A stretch of DNA of 64,000 bases from Enterobacter cancerogenus (GCA_000773965.1 JRUP01000007.1:1-64000), one strand, 5' to 3'. Shown: positions 6,434 to 15,087, counted from the first letter of the stretch. Notes: a model not told the origin generated them from the letters alone. Made by a program: numbers and translations.

Positions 6434-7830
6434 GCAACATCAATACCGCCACGCGCCGCCGTCAGTGGGTGATTGCCGGCGTGTCCGCTGCGGTCATGCT
6501 GGCGGTGGGCGGCGGCATCTGGGCCTACTCGCACCATCAGGCGGAGCTGAACCGCCCCGCAGCGAAGACAGCGCCGAACCTGACCGGCGGGCTGATTAAC
6601 ACCTCCTTTACCGAAGGCGTGGCCACCGCGGCGCTGCAGCAGCAGCAGAACAAGACCGCCGGGCTCGAGCGCGACCTCGGCACGCTGACCAGCTCGCTCA
6701 GAGACCAGAACAACGAGCTGAAAAAGCAGCTCAGCACGATGGCTGACGCCATCGCGCAGCTGCAGACGCAGCAGTCGCAGGGAAACCGGGCGCCGAACGG
6801 CATGACCGTGACGCCACCGGCGGCAACACCGCCCGCTGGCGGTCCGGTTTCCGGCGGACCGTCCGGACCGGCGCAGTGGAGCATCAGTAACCCGGGCAGC
6901 GGACCGGCTGCGGGACAGGGCGCACAGTTCTATCCCGCGCAGGGACAGCCGCAGGGGCAGGGTTTCTACCCCGGCGCCGGCACGGTGCGTCCGGGCGGCC
7001 TGAACCGCGACACCTTCACCTACGCCTCGCTCACCGACAGAAAGACAAAGCTGCCCTGGATACCCTCCGGCTCCTTTTCCGAGGCGGTGATGATTGAGGG
7101 CGCCGACGCCAACGCCAGCGTGACCGGCCAGCAGAACACCTCCCCGGTGGTGATTACCCTGCTCGGTGACGTCTCCATGCCCAATGGAAAGACCTGGAAT
7201 ATGGACCAGTGCCGCGTCACCGGGGAAATGTACGGCGATATCTCCAGCGAGCGCGGCGAGGTGCGCACTAAAAACATCAGTTGCATCCTGAAGAACGGCA
7301 AGCATATCGACATGCCGTTCGACGGCCACGTGTCCTTCCAGGGCAAGGTGGGCATCCGCGGCAAGCCGGTCATGCGTAACGGCGCCATTATCGCCAACGC
7401 CGGGGCGGCCGGCCTGCTGTCCGGCTTCGGTGAGGGCATCAAGTCCGCCGCCACGCCGACGGTCGGCCTCGGCGGCAGCGCGTCAGTAGGCGCTGGTGAC
7501 ATCTTCAAACAGGGCATCGGGGGCGGGGCGAGCAAGGCGGCGGACACGCTGAGCCAGTACTGGATTAAGCGCGCCGAGCAGTATCACCCGGTGATTGATA
7601 TCGGGGCCGGTAACGCCGTGACCGTGGTGTTCCAGCAGGGCTTCCGCCTGGAAACCATTGAGGACGCCGAGGCCGAGAAAGCGAAGAAAGAGGCGCCGCA
7701 GCCGGTGGTGCAGCAGACCGCGGCGAACCAGCCGGTCAGCAGCGGCGGCAGCAACAGCGCCCCGGTGTTAAACCCCGACGAAGTTCTGCGTCAGGCCAGC
7801 CAGCTGCGCCTCGGCGACACCATTAACTGA
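6430..7830 (+). CDS. traB: TraB inner-to-outer membrane scaffold (VirB10-like, 466 aa)
   Basis: TraB spans the envelope and couples inner-membrane energy to the TraK/TraV ring. One membrane segment (residues 14-32) is followed by a coiled-coil region (about 70-115, QNNELKKQLSTMADAIAQLQ), a Pro/Gly/Gln-rich linker (about 120-195), and a VirB10-type C-terminal domain with SFSEAVMIEGADAN and YWIKRAEQYHPVIDIGAG motifs. F TraB has 475 residues. It overlaps traK by 4 bp and is followed by the RfaH-like gene after 12 bp. Confidence 0.9.
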   Translation: MSNINTATRRRQWVIAGVSAAVMLAVGGGIWAYSHHQAELNRPAAKTAPNLTGGLINTSFTEGVATAALQQQQNKTAGLERDLGTLTSSLRDQNNELKKQLSTMADAIAQLQTQQSQGNRAPNGMTVTPPAATPPAGGPVSGGPSGPAQWSISNPGSGPAAGQGAQFYPAQGQPQGQGFYPGAGTVRPGGLNRDTFTYASLTDRKTKLPWIPSGSFSEAVMIEGADANASVTGQQNTSPVVITLLGDVSMPNGKTWNMDQCRVTGEMYGDISSERGEVRTKNISCILKNGKHIDMPFDGHVSFQGKVGIRGKPVMRNGAIIANAGAAGLLSGFGEGIKSAATPTVGLGGSASVGAGDIFKQGIGGGASKAADTLSQYWIKRAEQYHPVIDIGAGNAVTVVFQQGFRLETIEDAEAEKAKKEAPQPVVQQTAANQPVSSGGSNSAPVLNPDEVLRQASQLRLGDTIN

Positions 7831-7842
7831 CAGGAGTGAGAG

Positions 7843-8355
7843 ATGGAAAACTGGTACGTGGCACAGACGAAGTGGGCGCAGGAAAAGTACGCACAGCAGC
7901 ATCTTACTGAACAGGGCGTCATCTGCCTGCTGCCGGTGTTCTCCCGCGTCCGCCTGCGCAACGGCAGGGTGCGCGGCGTGACGCCGCAGCCGCTCTTTCC
8001 GGGCTACCTGTTTGTACGCTTCGATCCGGAGGTGGTGCACACCACTGCCATCAAGGGCACGCGGGGGATTTCCACTCTCATCAGCTTTGGCGGGCTGCCG
8101 TCGGTGGTGCCCGACCACGTCATCGCGCAGCTGGAGGCCGGCTGGGAGGGCGTCCCGCTCGACACGGAGGCGCCGCTGGACGGCGACCGCGTGATGATCG
8201 AGGACGGGGCCTTTGAGGGACTGGAGGCGGTATGGTGCGAGCCGGACGGCATGAAGCGCGCCGTTCTGCTCCTGACCCTGATAAGCCGGCAGGTGCGCGT
8301 ACCGGTGGAAAGCCACCTGCGCTTTCACATCACCGCGCGCGGGGCGGCAGCATGA
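7843..8355 (+). CDS. RfaH/NusG-family transcription antiterminator encoded inside the tra operon (170 aa)
   Basis: RfaH joins RNA polymerase at ops pauses and keeps long operons transcribed and translated. This protein follows E. coli RfaH almost throughout: WYVAQTKWAQEKYAQQHL at the start of the NGN domain, then PLFPGYLFVRFDPEVVHTT, IKGTRGIS and IVP-like VVPDHVIAQL. A KOW domain follows with GAFEGLEAVWCEPDG. Length is close to RfaH (162). Chromosomal RfaH (SfrB) is known to be needed for F tra expression, and plasmid relatives such as ActX exist. Being the sixth gene, it could give positive feedback on its own operon. The ops-like hairpin at 3034 is the candidate target. The stop overlaps the next start. 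Confidence 0.88.
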   Translation: MENWYVAQTKWAQEKYAQQHLTEQGVICLLPVFSRVRLRNGRVRGVTPQPLFPGYLFVRFDPEVVHTTAIKGTRGISTLISFGGLPSVVPDHVIAQLEAGWEGVPLDTEAPLDGDRVMIEDGAFEGLEAVWCEPDGMKRAVLLLTLISRQVRVPVESHLRFHITARGAAA

Positions 8356-8747
8356 TCAGGACATTTAAAGGCCGCATCAAAACGTATCAGCGCCCGGCGT
8401 TTTATTCCATATCCCTGCTGCTGATCATCAATACGGCTATCGTCGCCTGGGGGATGCGCTCGGGGACGGTGGGTTTCCCCGGCTGGCCATTCTGGCGCCT
8501 GTCCCTGGTGATTTCCGCCGGCGTCATCTGGTGGCAGTGGCGCGCTGAGTGCCATGAACAGGTCATGATTGCCGGCATCATGGCGTTTGTATGGGCATTG
8601 CTGCCGGTATGCTGGTTCTTTGTGGCGTTCTGGAACTGGCAGCTGCCTGTGACGGACCCCGGCTGGCCGGTTTATCCGTCGGTATTTTCGTCGGTTATAT
8701 GCTGGCTTCTCACGTTTCTTCAGATGCTGTTCCGGGGGGCCAGATGA
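8352..8747 (+). CDS. Polytopic membrane protein of unknown function (131 aa)
   Basis: The ATG at 8352 overlaps the stop of the RfaH-like gene. Four hydrophobic segments are visible: residues about 17-36, 43-62, 71-94 and 108-126, many Trp-rich. It lies where F carries traP, trbD and trbG, but I see no convincing similarity to them. It is probably a transfer-associated inner-membrane protein. The next ORF overlaps its stop. Confidence 0.6.
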   Translation: MIRTFKGRIKTYQRPAFYSISLLLIINTAIVAWGMRSGTVGFPGWPFWRLSLVISAGVIWWQWRAECHEQVMIAGIMAFVWALLPVCWFFVAFWNWQLPVTDPGWPVYPSVFSSVICWLLTFLQMLFRGAR

Positions 8748-8860
8748 ATACATCAGTGGAAAAGCGGCGGCATCGCCACCTGAGGCGGATGCGCATGATG
8801 GCCGCGTACCGGACCGGCTGTCATTCACCTTATGTGTGTAACGGGAGCAGCCATGAATAG
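8744..8860 (+). CDS. Very small basic ORF (38 aa)
   Basis: The ATG at 8744 overlaps the previous stop (ATGA) and its end overlaps the next start, so it fits the coupled gene chain. The peptide is rich in Arg and His (KRRHRHLRRMRMM) with no membrane segment. It may serve only to carry ribosomes through the junction. Support is the overlap pattern alone. Confidence 0.35.
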   Translation: MNTSVEKRRHRHLRRMRMMAAYRTGCHSPYVCNGSSHE

Positions 8861-9101
8861 ACGTACCTGCAGTGAACAGCTTACCCGCCGCCGCATCGCC
8901 CGCCTGCGTCAGCGCAGTCTGGCCCGCCGTCCGGCGCAGGCGCACCGGGTGCACCCGTTCTGGTACGCCGTGCCGGTTACCCTGTATGCTTTTGCGCTGG
9001 GCTGCGACACGGAGTGGCTGTTCTGGATACTCGCGCTGCTGGGGCCCGCAAGCCTCTGTCTGCTGGAAATGTTCCGCCTTAACCTCTGGAAAAAGAGGTG
9101 A
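8853..9101 (+). CDS. Small membrane protein of unknown function (82 aa)
   Basis: The ATG at 8853 has a GGGAGCAG ribosome site 6 bases upstream. The first 35 residues are strongly basic (RRRIARLRQRSLARR); two hydrophobic segments follow at about 39-52 and 55-72. A basic KKR ends the protein. The layout suggests both ends in the cytoplasm. The gene starting at 9156 opens with a very similar MN-RT-R start and upstream context, so the pair may be an old partial duplication. Confidence 0.5.
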   Translation: MNRRTCSEQLTRRRIARLRQRSLARRPAQAHRVHPFWYAVPVTLYAFALGCDTEWLFWILALLGPASLCLLEMFRLNLWKKR

Positions 9102-9155
9102 AGGCGGTGATAAAACCTGAGCGTCATGAGTTCACCTTCACTTCAGGGGGCAGCC

Positions 9156-9335
9156 ATGAATAAACGTACCCGCAGGGAACAGCGTATCCGCCTCTGCGCG
9201 CTGCAGCTCCGCTACCGTAAAGCGTGGAAGACGCAGGCGAGCAGCTGCCAGCTGGCGGCGATGCTCACTGAAATCGAGGCGATTCAGCAGTATTTGGCCG
9301 CTGACAGCCAGCCGCAGGAGGCTTTATGCAGGTGA
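9156..9335 (+). CDS. Small basic protein (59 aa), start similar to the gene upstream
   Basis: The start context (GGGGGCAGCCATGAATAAACG) nearly repeats that of the gene at 8853. The protein begins MNKRTRREQRIRL and has no membrane segment; a helical stretch at residues 30-55 (AMLTEIEAIQQYLA) may be a coiled coil. It overlaps the next small gene by 10 bp. Function is unknown; the position is between traB and traV. Confidence 0.45.
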   Translation: MNKRTRREQRIRLCALQLRYRKAWKTQASSCQLAAMLTEIEAIQQYLAADSQPQEALCR

Positions 9336-9415
9336 GCTTTCAGCGACTCGCACTTTTCAGCGCATTGGCCTGCTTCACCGCCGGGATAACGCTGATGCTG
9401 CATCAGCTCTGCTGA
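9326..9415 (+). CDS. Single-pass micropeptide (29 aa) upstream of traV
   Basis: The ATG at 9326 follows a CAGGAGGC ribosome site at the ideal distance. The peptide consists mostly of one hydrophobic segment (LALFSALACFTAGITLML), which suggests a real small membrane protein. It overlaps the preceding gene and lies 123 bp before traV. No family is recognised. Confidence 0.4.
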   Translation: MQVSFQRLALFSALACFTAGITLMLHQLC

Positions 9416-9538
9416 GTCATTACCGTCCGATATAAGCATCACTGTGCCTTCACCAGGGCATCCCGCAGTACCCGGCATTATCACCGTTCCATTCATCTTA
9501 ATTAGCGCGGCGGCCCGGCCGCCACTGAGGATCACCCC

Positions 9539-10075
9539 ATGCAAAAACTTTTTGCGTGCGCACTGCTGTGCGCTGCGCTCACCGGCTGCGCCGGCATGAA
9601 CTCTGACTTTGACTGCAATAAAACCGCCACCGATCAGTGCCTGTCGATGTCCGATGCCAGCAAACTGGCATCGAAAGGTAAAAGCCTCGACGACCTGACC
9701 GCGCAGAAGGAGGCCGGCCCAAAGCCTGCGGCTGAGGCGCTGGCGACGCCCGGCAACGTGAAGCCCGCCGTTAACCCTTACCGCTCCGTGAGCGCGGCGA
9801 CGCTGACACCCCGACCTGTCTCCGGTCAGGCGCTGAGCGTAGACAGCCTCCGCGCGTCCACGGTGCCGGTTCGAACAGCGGCACCGGTGGTGCCGGGCGA
9901 CTACAGCGGACCGGGCCAGGTGGACGCCCGACGCATCCCGGACGCCACGCAGCGCCTGTGGATAGCGCCGTGGGTCGACGAGCAGGACAGTTTCCATCAG
10001 CCCGCCGTGGTCGAGTTCGTGAAGCAGAAATCGCGCTGGGATGAAGACTTCCGCGTCATCAGTGAGGGGGAATAA
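9539..10075 (+). CDS. traV: TraV outer-membrane lipoprotein (178 aa)
   Basis: TraV anchors the core complex to the outer membrane (VirB7 position). A lipoprotein signal with LTGC (lipidated Cys18) is followed by the TraV hallmark FDCNKTATDQCLSMSDA. A Pro/Ala-rich middle and a C-terminal LWIAPWVDEQDSFHQPAVVEFV segment complete the family pattern. F TraV has 171 residues. The stop overlaps the next start by one base (TAATG). Confidence 0.9.
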   Translation: MQKLFACALLCAALTGCAGMNSDFDCNKTATDQCLSMSDASKLASKGKSLDDLTAQKEAGPKPAAEALATPGNVKPAVNPYRSVSAATLTPRPVSGQALSVDSLRASTVPVRTAAPVVPGDYSGPGQVDARRIPDATQRLWIAPWVDEQDSFHQPAVVEFVKQKSRWDEDFRVISEGE

Positions 10076-10341
10076 TGAAAAAGCGATTTTCTTTCTGCGC
10101 TGCGCATGGGCAGCCGGCGTCCGCAGCGTCTGCGGCCGCACTGCATCACCGGGGCCAGCCCGGGCTGCTGATAGTAGATGTACCTCCTTATGGGCATTTC
10201 ATTGCGCCTGGCACTCCCGGTGCCGGAAAGTCCGCTCTGCTTCGTGACGCTGAGTCAGCCATTCTGTATCCGGAGATGCTGGGTTCTGTATACCGCTTCC
10301 GTACTGAGGACAATTGTCAGGAGGATGGCGATGCTCAGTAA
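10075..10341 (+). CDS. Unknown small protein with a P-loop-like motif between traV and traC (88 aa)
   Basis: The ATG overlaps the traV stop and the stop lies 11 bp inside traC, so the frame fits the coupled operon. Residues 46-55 read GTPGAGKSAL, formally a Walker A motif, but the protein is far too short for an ATPase and has no Walker B. F has traR (a zinc-finger protein) in this interval; no such cysteines are seen here. It may be a coupling frame or a remnant. Confidence 0.45.
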   Translation: MKKRFSFCAAHGQPASAASAAALHHRGQPGLLIVDVPPYGHFIAPGTPGAGKSALLRDAESAILYPEMLGSVYRFRTEDNCQEDGDAQ

Positions 10342-12976
10342 CGTTATCGATCACCTCGCCGGCATTCTCAGCAGCAGCCGGGACGAGGGCGGCGCAAAGC
10401 TTGCCCGCCAGAAGCTGCAGGAAAGCTTTAACTATCCCTCGCTGACCAGCCTGCTGCCATGGCGCGAGTTCGACGAGAAGTCCGAGCTCTTCATTAACAA
10501 CCGCTCTGTCGGCTTCATTATGGAAGTGGCGCCGCTTGCCGGTGCCAACCAGCAGGTGGTGCAGGCGCTGGACGACCTGTTGCGCAAAAAGCTGCCGCGT
10601 AAAACGCCGGTCACGGTGCTGATGGTGGCCAGCAAGTGCGTGGGCGACATGCTGGAGCACGGGCTGAGCCGCGACATGTGGAAGGGCGACATGGCGCCGC
10701 GCCTGAACGCGATTACCAAAGCCTTCTGGGAGCGATCGGCGCTGAAGGGGCTGGCCAACGAGCGTGAATATCCGCTGTATCTGCGCAACTACCGCGTGTT
10801 CCTGGTGTATGCGCACCCAGGCACCGGCGGCATCAAGTCACTGGACGCGGTGGCTCAGGTGCGCGAAACGCTGCGCGTCTCGATGCTGGCCGCGCACATG
10901 GACACGCGCCGCGTGGGACCGACAGAGTTTCTGTCCGTTATCCGCGAGCAGCTCAACTACCGCCCCGGGCAGGTCAGCGCCGCCAGCGAGCACTGGAACC
11001 CGGAGCAGGAGCTGCACCGCCAGTGCATCGATACCAGCACCGAAATGGAGGTGCACCCGGATCACCTTCGCCTGACAACGGGTCGCCAGCCCGGCGACAG
11101 AGCGATCAGTGCGGACGGTAACGGGGCGGTGGTGAGTACGCGCATCGTGAACATGCAGCTTACGAAGGTGCCGAAGCAGTTCGCACTCTGGCAGGCCGCC
11201 GACAACCTGCAGAACATGCGCTTTCCCGATCTCGGTATTCCCTGTCCGTTCCTGCTGAGCTGGACCATCTGCGTGGAAGACCAGGTCAGCAGCCAGAACG
11301 AGGCGTTTCGCAAGGAGCAGGACATGGGCAAGAAGGCCAACTCCTCCTACGGCAAGCTGTTCCCCAACACGCAGCGCACCTACGAGGAGTGGCGCGACCT
11401 GCGCATGGGACTGGCCAGCAACGAAATTGCCATGTGCAGCTTCAACCTCAACCTGACGCTGTTCACGCCCGACAGCGACAGCGAGCAGCAGCGCTGTGAA
11501 CTCTCGGCCATTAACGTGTTCCGCAAAAATGACCTCGAGATATCCGCACCGCGCTACCAGCAGCTTCGTAACTGGCTGACATCGCTGCCGTTCCTGATGC
11601 AGGAGGGGCTGTGGGACGACATGAAGCACATGAACGCCACCCTGCGCTGCAAGAGCTTTAACGCCGTGAACCTGATGCCGGTGGTGGCCGAGCGCCAGAT
11701 GGCGGCGTCCGGCAGCCCGCTGCCAACCTACCGCAACGCGCTGGCCTTCTTTGACATGTTCAGCGAAAGCAACGGCGCCACCAACTTCAACATCGCGGTG
11801 ACCGGCACTACCGGTGCCGGCAAGAGTTTCTTTATTCAGGAAATTCTGCGGCAGGTGCTTAACGCCGGGGGCTTCGGCTGGGTTATCGACATGGGGGGCA
11901 GCTACAGGAACTTCTGCCGTCAGGCGGGCGGCTCGTATCTCGACGGTGCAACACTGCGCTTTAACCCGTTTGCCAACGTGCGTGACATCAGGGAATCGGC
12001 TGAGGGTATTCAGGGCTTACTTACCGTTCTGGCGAGCCCCAACGAGCCGCTGGATAAGGTCAGCGAAACTATCCTGCTTAAGGGCGTGGTGGCGGCATAC
12101 GAGGCGAAGCAGAACAAGGCGCGCATCGATGACGTGGTGAACTACATGACGTCTCCTGAAGTGCGTGAAGCCTACGGCGAGCAGCCCACCATCATGAACC
12201 GCATCAACGAGCTGGTGCTGCTGCTGGATCGCTGGTGCACGTGGGGAGCAAACGGCGATTACTTCAACTCGGACAATCCGACGCTTGACGGTGATACGCG
12301 CTTTGCCGTACTGGAGCTGCTGAGTCTGGAAAACCAGCCGCACCTGCTCTCCGCCATCCTGTACTCGCTGATTCTGGCGATTCAGGAAAAGATGTACCAC
12401 TCGCCGCGCAGCCTCAAGAAGGTGGCCATCATCGACGAGGCCTGGCGCCTGTTCAGCGGCTCAAACCCGCACGCCGCACGCTTCATCGAGACCGGCTACC
12501 GCACGGTGCGCCGTCACCGCGGCGCGTTTATCACCATCACGCAGGGCATCAAGGACTTCACCGGCACCAAGGACCAGGCGGCACCACCGGCCGCGGCCGC
12601 CGCGTGGGACTGCTCCGGTACAAAAGTGACGCTGCTGCAGGACGCCAAGGCGTTTAAGACCTACCTCAACTCGAACCCGGATCAGTTCAGTGAAGTGGAA
12701 ACGCAGGTTATCCGCGGCTTCCAGCCAGCAAAAGATACCGGCTTTAGCTCGGTCATGATTTCCACGGGCGAGAACAGCTCGTTCCACCGCGTCTTCGTCG
12801 ATCCGGTGACGCGCGCAATGTTCAGCACGCGGGGAGAGGACTACCAGTACATGACCGAGGCGCAGAAGGCCGGGGCAACCAGCGAAGAGGCCGCGTACAT
12901 GCTGGCCTGCGAGCCGTACATGTATCAGGCCGAGATGCTGGAGCTGGAGCGCTGGGCCGGCCTGACCCCCGCTTAA
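10331..12976 (+). CDS. traC: TraC pilus assembly ATPase (VirB4-like, 881 aa)
   Basis: TraC is the inner-membrane-associated ATPase that powers pilus extension and retraction. Walker A is GTTGAGKS at residues 492-499; Walker B is VAIIDEA at 698-704, followed by the SGSNPHAARFIETGYRTVRRHRGA and ITQGIKDF segments of VirB4 ATPases. The ATG at 10331 is chosen because AGGAGG lies 8 bases upstream; an ATG at 10325 is too close to it. F TraC has 875 residues. A short run of four Ala near residue 755 (APPAAAAAWDCSG) lies in a surface loop and looks tolerated. Confidence 0.93.
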   Translation: MLSNVIDHLAGILSSSRDEGGAKLARQKLQESFNYPSLTSLLPWREFDEKSELFINNRSVGFIMEVAPLAGANQQVVQALDDLLRKKLPRKTPVTVLMVASKCVGDMLEHGLSRDMWKGDMAPRLNAITKAFWERSALKGLANEREYPLYLRNYRVFLVYAHPGTGGIKSLDAVAQVRETLRVSMLAAHMDTRRVGPTEFLSVIREQLNYRPGQVSAASEHWNPEQELHRQCIDTSTEMEVHPDHLRLTTGRQPGDRAISADGNGAVVSTRIVNMQLTKVPKQFALWQAADNLQNMRFPDLGIPCPFLLSWTICVEDQVSSQNEAFRKEQDMGKKANSSYGKLFPNTQRTYEEWRDLRMGLASNEIAMCSFNLNLTLFTPDSDSEQQRCELSAINVFRKNDLEISAPRYQQLRNWLTSLPFLMQEGLWDDMKHMNATLRCKSFNAVNLMPVVAERQMAASGSPLPTYRNALAFFDMFSESNGATNFNIAVTGTTGAGKSFFIQEILRQVLNAGGFGWVIDMGGSYRNFCRQAGGSYLDGATLRFNPFANVRDIRESAEGIQGLLTVLASPNEPLDKVSETILLKGVVAAYEAKQNKARIDDVVNYMTSPEVREAYGEQPTIMNRINELVLLLDRWCTWGANGDYFNSDNPTLDGDTRFAVLELLSLENQPHLLSAILYSLILAIQEKMYHSPRSLKKVAIIDEAWRLFSGSNPHAARFIETGYRTVRRHRGAFITITQGIKDFTGTKDQAAPPAAAAAWDCSGTKVTLLQDAKAFKTYLNSNPDQFSEVETQVIRGFQPAKDTGFSSVMISTGENSSFHRVFVDPVTRAMFSTRGEDYQYMTEAQKAGATSEEAAYMLACEPYMYQAEMLELERWAGLTPA

Positions 12977-12990
12977 AAGAGGAATCAACC

Positions 12991-13437
12991 ATGCAGGAAG
13001 ACAAACACGCCCTATCCACTGTGGAGGGTGAAACGATGAGCGAACGGAGCGTGCGTGACGGGGTCACCGTGAGGGCGGCTCCCGGCCTGCTGCGCCGTCG
13101 TGGCGTCCGGCTGACGGCGTTTGCCGTGCTGGTCATCACGCTCAGCGCGGGCATCAGCGCGCTGGTTGCGCAGGCGGTGCAGCCGGACTACGTGGTGTTT
13201 GATATGAAAGGCACCATCGACACCTTTCGCCAGCAGACGGCGCAGTCTGCGCTGGATAAGGAAAAGCTGGAGGCGCTCACGAAGCACTTCGGCTCGGCGC
13301 TGGACGCGAGCCTGTCGGACTGGCAGGCCGGGCACGGCGGCGTCATCCTGGTGAAGGGTGCGGTGGTGGCCGGCGTCACCGACATCACCCCGGTGATTCA
13401 GGCCGATATCGCCCGCCAGATGCAGGCGGCGCCATGA
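12991..13437 (+). CDS. trbI: TrbI, pilus-dynamics protein (148 aa)
   Basis: TrbI is an inner-membrane protein that influences pilus retraction in F. The start has an AAGAGG site. A basic N-terminus precedes one membrane segment (about 41-62), and the periplasmic part has the VVFDMKGTIDTFRQQTAQS motif of the family. F TrbI has 128 residues; the extra length is at the N-terminus, where ATG 13036 is a possible alternative start. It overlaps traW by 4 bp and sits between traC and traW as in F. Confidence 0.85.
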   Translation: MQEDKHALSTVEGETMSERSVRDGVTVRAAPGLLRRRGVRLTAFAVLVITLSAGISALVAQAVQPDYVVFDMKGTIDTFRQQTAQSALDKEKLEALTKHFGSALDASLSDWQAGHGGVILVKGAVVAGVTDITPVIQADIARQMQAAP

Positions 13438-14057
13438 GACGGCTCGCCACAGCGGTTGTCCTGCTCGCTACAGCGGTTGCTTATCCCGCGCAGGCGAAAG
13501 AGCTGGGCACTGTCGGGCATCTGTTTCCGATTGCCGAGCCCGACCTGCTGACCTTTATCGGCCAGCGTCTGCAGGGCATGAAGGACAGCGGCGAAATGGA
13601 CCGGCTGCAGCGTGAAGCGGAGGCGCGGGTGAAAGCCCACGCCGTCAGGCCGGCACCGGTGGCCGGGCTGACGCCGGCGAAAACGGACCGCGCGTTTCTG
13701 TATGACCCGACCTTCACGGTGCGCGAGACCATCCGGGACATGCGCGGCAACGTCATCGCGCGGGCGGGCGATAAGGTTAACCCGCTGGATAAGGTCGCCT
13801 TCAGCGAGACGCTGTACTTCATTGACGGCGACAACCCGCAGCAGATGGCGTGGCTGAAACCTCAGCTCGCCGGGCAGCAGAACTTTAAGGTCATTCTGGT
13901 GAAGGGCAACGTGCACGACAGCAGCATCACGCTGGACGAGCCGGTGTACTTCGACCAGTACGGCACGTTAACAACAAAATTCGGCTTTGAGCACACGCCG
14001 GTGCGCATCACGCGCGCGGAGAGGATGCTGAAGGTGGAGGAGGTGGCGCTGAAATGA
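13434..14057 (+). CDS. traW: TraW pilus assembly protein (207 aa)
   Basis: TraW is a periplasmic F-specific assembly protein that works with TrbC and TraU. The signal peptide ends near residue 19 (AQAKE). The mature protein opens with LGTVGHLFPIAEPDLL, diagnostic for TraW. YFIDGDNPQQMAWLK and LTTKFGFEHTPVRI follow. F TraW has 210 residues. Its stop overlaps the start of the next, unknown gene; in F traU follows directly. Confidence 0.92.
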   Translation: MRRLATAVVLLATAVAYPAQAKELGTVGHLFPIAEPDLLTFIGQRLQGMKDSGEMDRLQREAEARVKAHAVRPAPVAGLTPAKTDRAFLYDPTFTVRETIRDMRGNVIARAGDKVNPLDKVAFSETLYFIDGDNPQQMAWLKPQLAGQQNFKVILVKGNVHDSSITLDEPVYFDQYGTLTTKFGFEHTPVRITRAERMLKVEEVALK

Positions 14058-14338
14058 GTCACAACGCACGGGGGCAGACGGCCCCGCAGAAGGTAAAACG
14101 TCACAACGCGCAGGTGCGTCTGGATGACGACGACAAATCCGGGCTGCGCCGCATGACCGCAGAGTTCCCGCTGTACTCGGAGTCGATGATTTTACGCGCG
14201 GCGTTGCAGACGCTGCTGGCGTGCAGCGGAGAGGTCCGGTCGGCTATCGTGCTGGCGTCGCTCACGGACAAAGATGTGGGTGAGGTGATGCGCCAGTTCG
14301 GCATGACGGTCCTGACGGGGGAGCCTCATGCAGAATGA
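14054..14338 (+). CDS. Unknown protein, possible DNA-binding type (94 aa)
   Basis: Coupled to traW by an ATGA overlap. A basic N-terminus (QKVKRHNAQVRLDDDDKSGLRR) is followed by a helical region (SESMILRAALQTLLACSG). The pattern of a short strand followed by two helices recalls ribbon-helix-helix proteins, but the match is weak. It is the first of five unknown genes between traW and traU. Confidence 0.5.
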   Translation: MSHNARGQTAPQKVKRHNAQVRLDDDDKSGLRRMTAEFPLYSESMILRAALQTLLACSGEVRSAIVLASLTDKDVGEVMRQFGMTVLTGEPHAE

Positions 14339-15077
14339 GCGGGTGCCACACCTGGTTATCGACGGGACGTATTCTGCAGTACCCTCCACGCAGCCAGACG
14401 CAGAGCCAGCTGCGCACCCGGTCCGGAGCGCGCCCGCGCCGCAGACGCACTCCAGCGGGGAGGCCGTCGTACAGACTCAGACGGCGGGTCATGATTATTA
14501 CCTGAGCGAATGCATGTCAGATCACTGCCAGACCAGCGAAAACGGTGGAGGTATTCCGGGCTATGCCCTGATGATCGTCCTGTTCGTTCTGGCCTGTGTC
14601 ATCGCCCGGGGAATACTTTCTCTTCTTCCTCTCCGCCCATGCAAACAATGCAGGGTTAACCTTTCCGGCCCCGTCATGCACGGCATCCCGTCGCCCGCGC
14701 CGGCACCGTTTGGCAGTCCGGCAATGGCCGCACTCGCACTCGCGCATGAGCAGACCGCCTACTGGCAGCAGCTGCTGGCCGCCTTCGCGGCCGCCATAGA
14801 AGCAGAAGGGTTTACCTTCGGCACCGATGCAGGGGAAAAGGTGGCGTTACCGTACGACACGCGCGCGCTGGCAGGTGCGGCGATTGTAAAAGCGCGCTCA
14901 CGCCATATTTCGCCGCAGCGGAGTGAGGCCGATCTGGAAGATTTCCTGCTGCAGGCGGCGAGAGACGGTTACGCGGGCAGCTGGGCGGACTGGTGTCAGC
15001 GCGGCGCAGAGGCGGCGGGCTGGTATGTCATCAGGCGTGAGGTGAACCCGCTGACTGACCGTGGGTCAACGGAGTAA
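14328..15077 (+). CDS. Unknown single-pass membrane protein (249 aa)
   Basis: The ATG overlaps the previous gene by 11 bp and follows GGGGGAG. The first 70 residues are Pro/Ala-rich and probably disordered. One membrane segment lies at about 80-104 (GYALMIVLFVLACVIARGIL), followed by two Cys (CKQC). The C-terminal 110 residues form a folded domain with FGTDAGEKVALPYDTRALAGAAIVKA and DWCQRGAEAAGWYV. No family is recognised. The composition matches the surrounding tra genes. Confidence 0.55.
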   Translation: MQNERVPHLVIDGTYSAVPSTQPDAEPAAHPVRSAPAPQTHSSGEAVVQTQTAGHDYYLSECMSDHCQTSENGGGIPGYALMIVLFVLACVIARGILSLLPLRPCKQCRVNLSGPVMHGIPSPAPAPFGSPAMAALALAHEQTAYWQQLLAAFAAAIEAEGFTFGTDAGEKVALPYDTRALAGAAIVKARSRHISPQRSEADLEDFLLQAARDGYAGSWADWCQRGAEAAGWYVIRREVNPLTDRGSTE

Positions 15078-15087
15078 GGAGCAGAAT

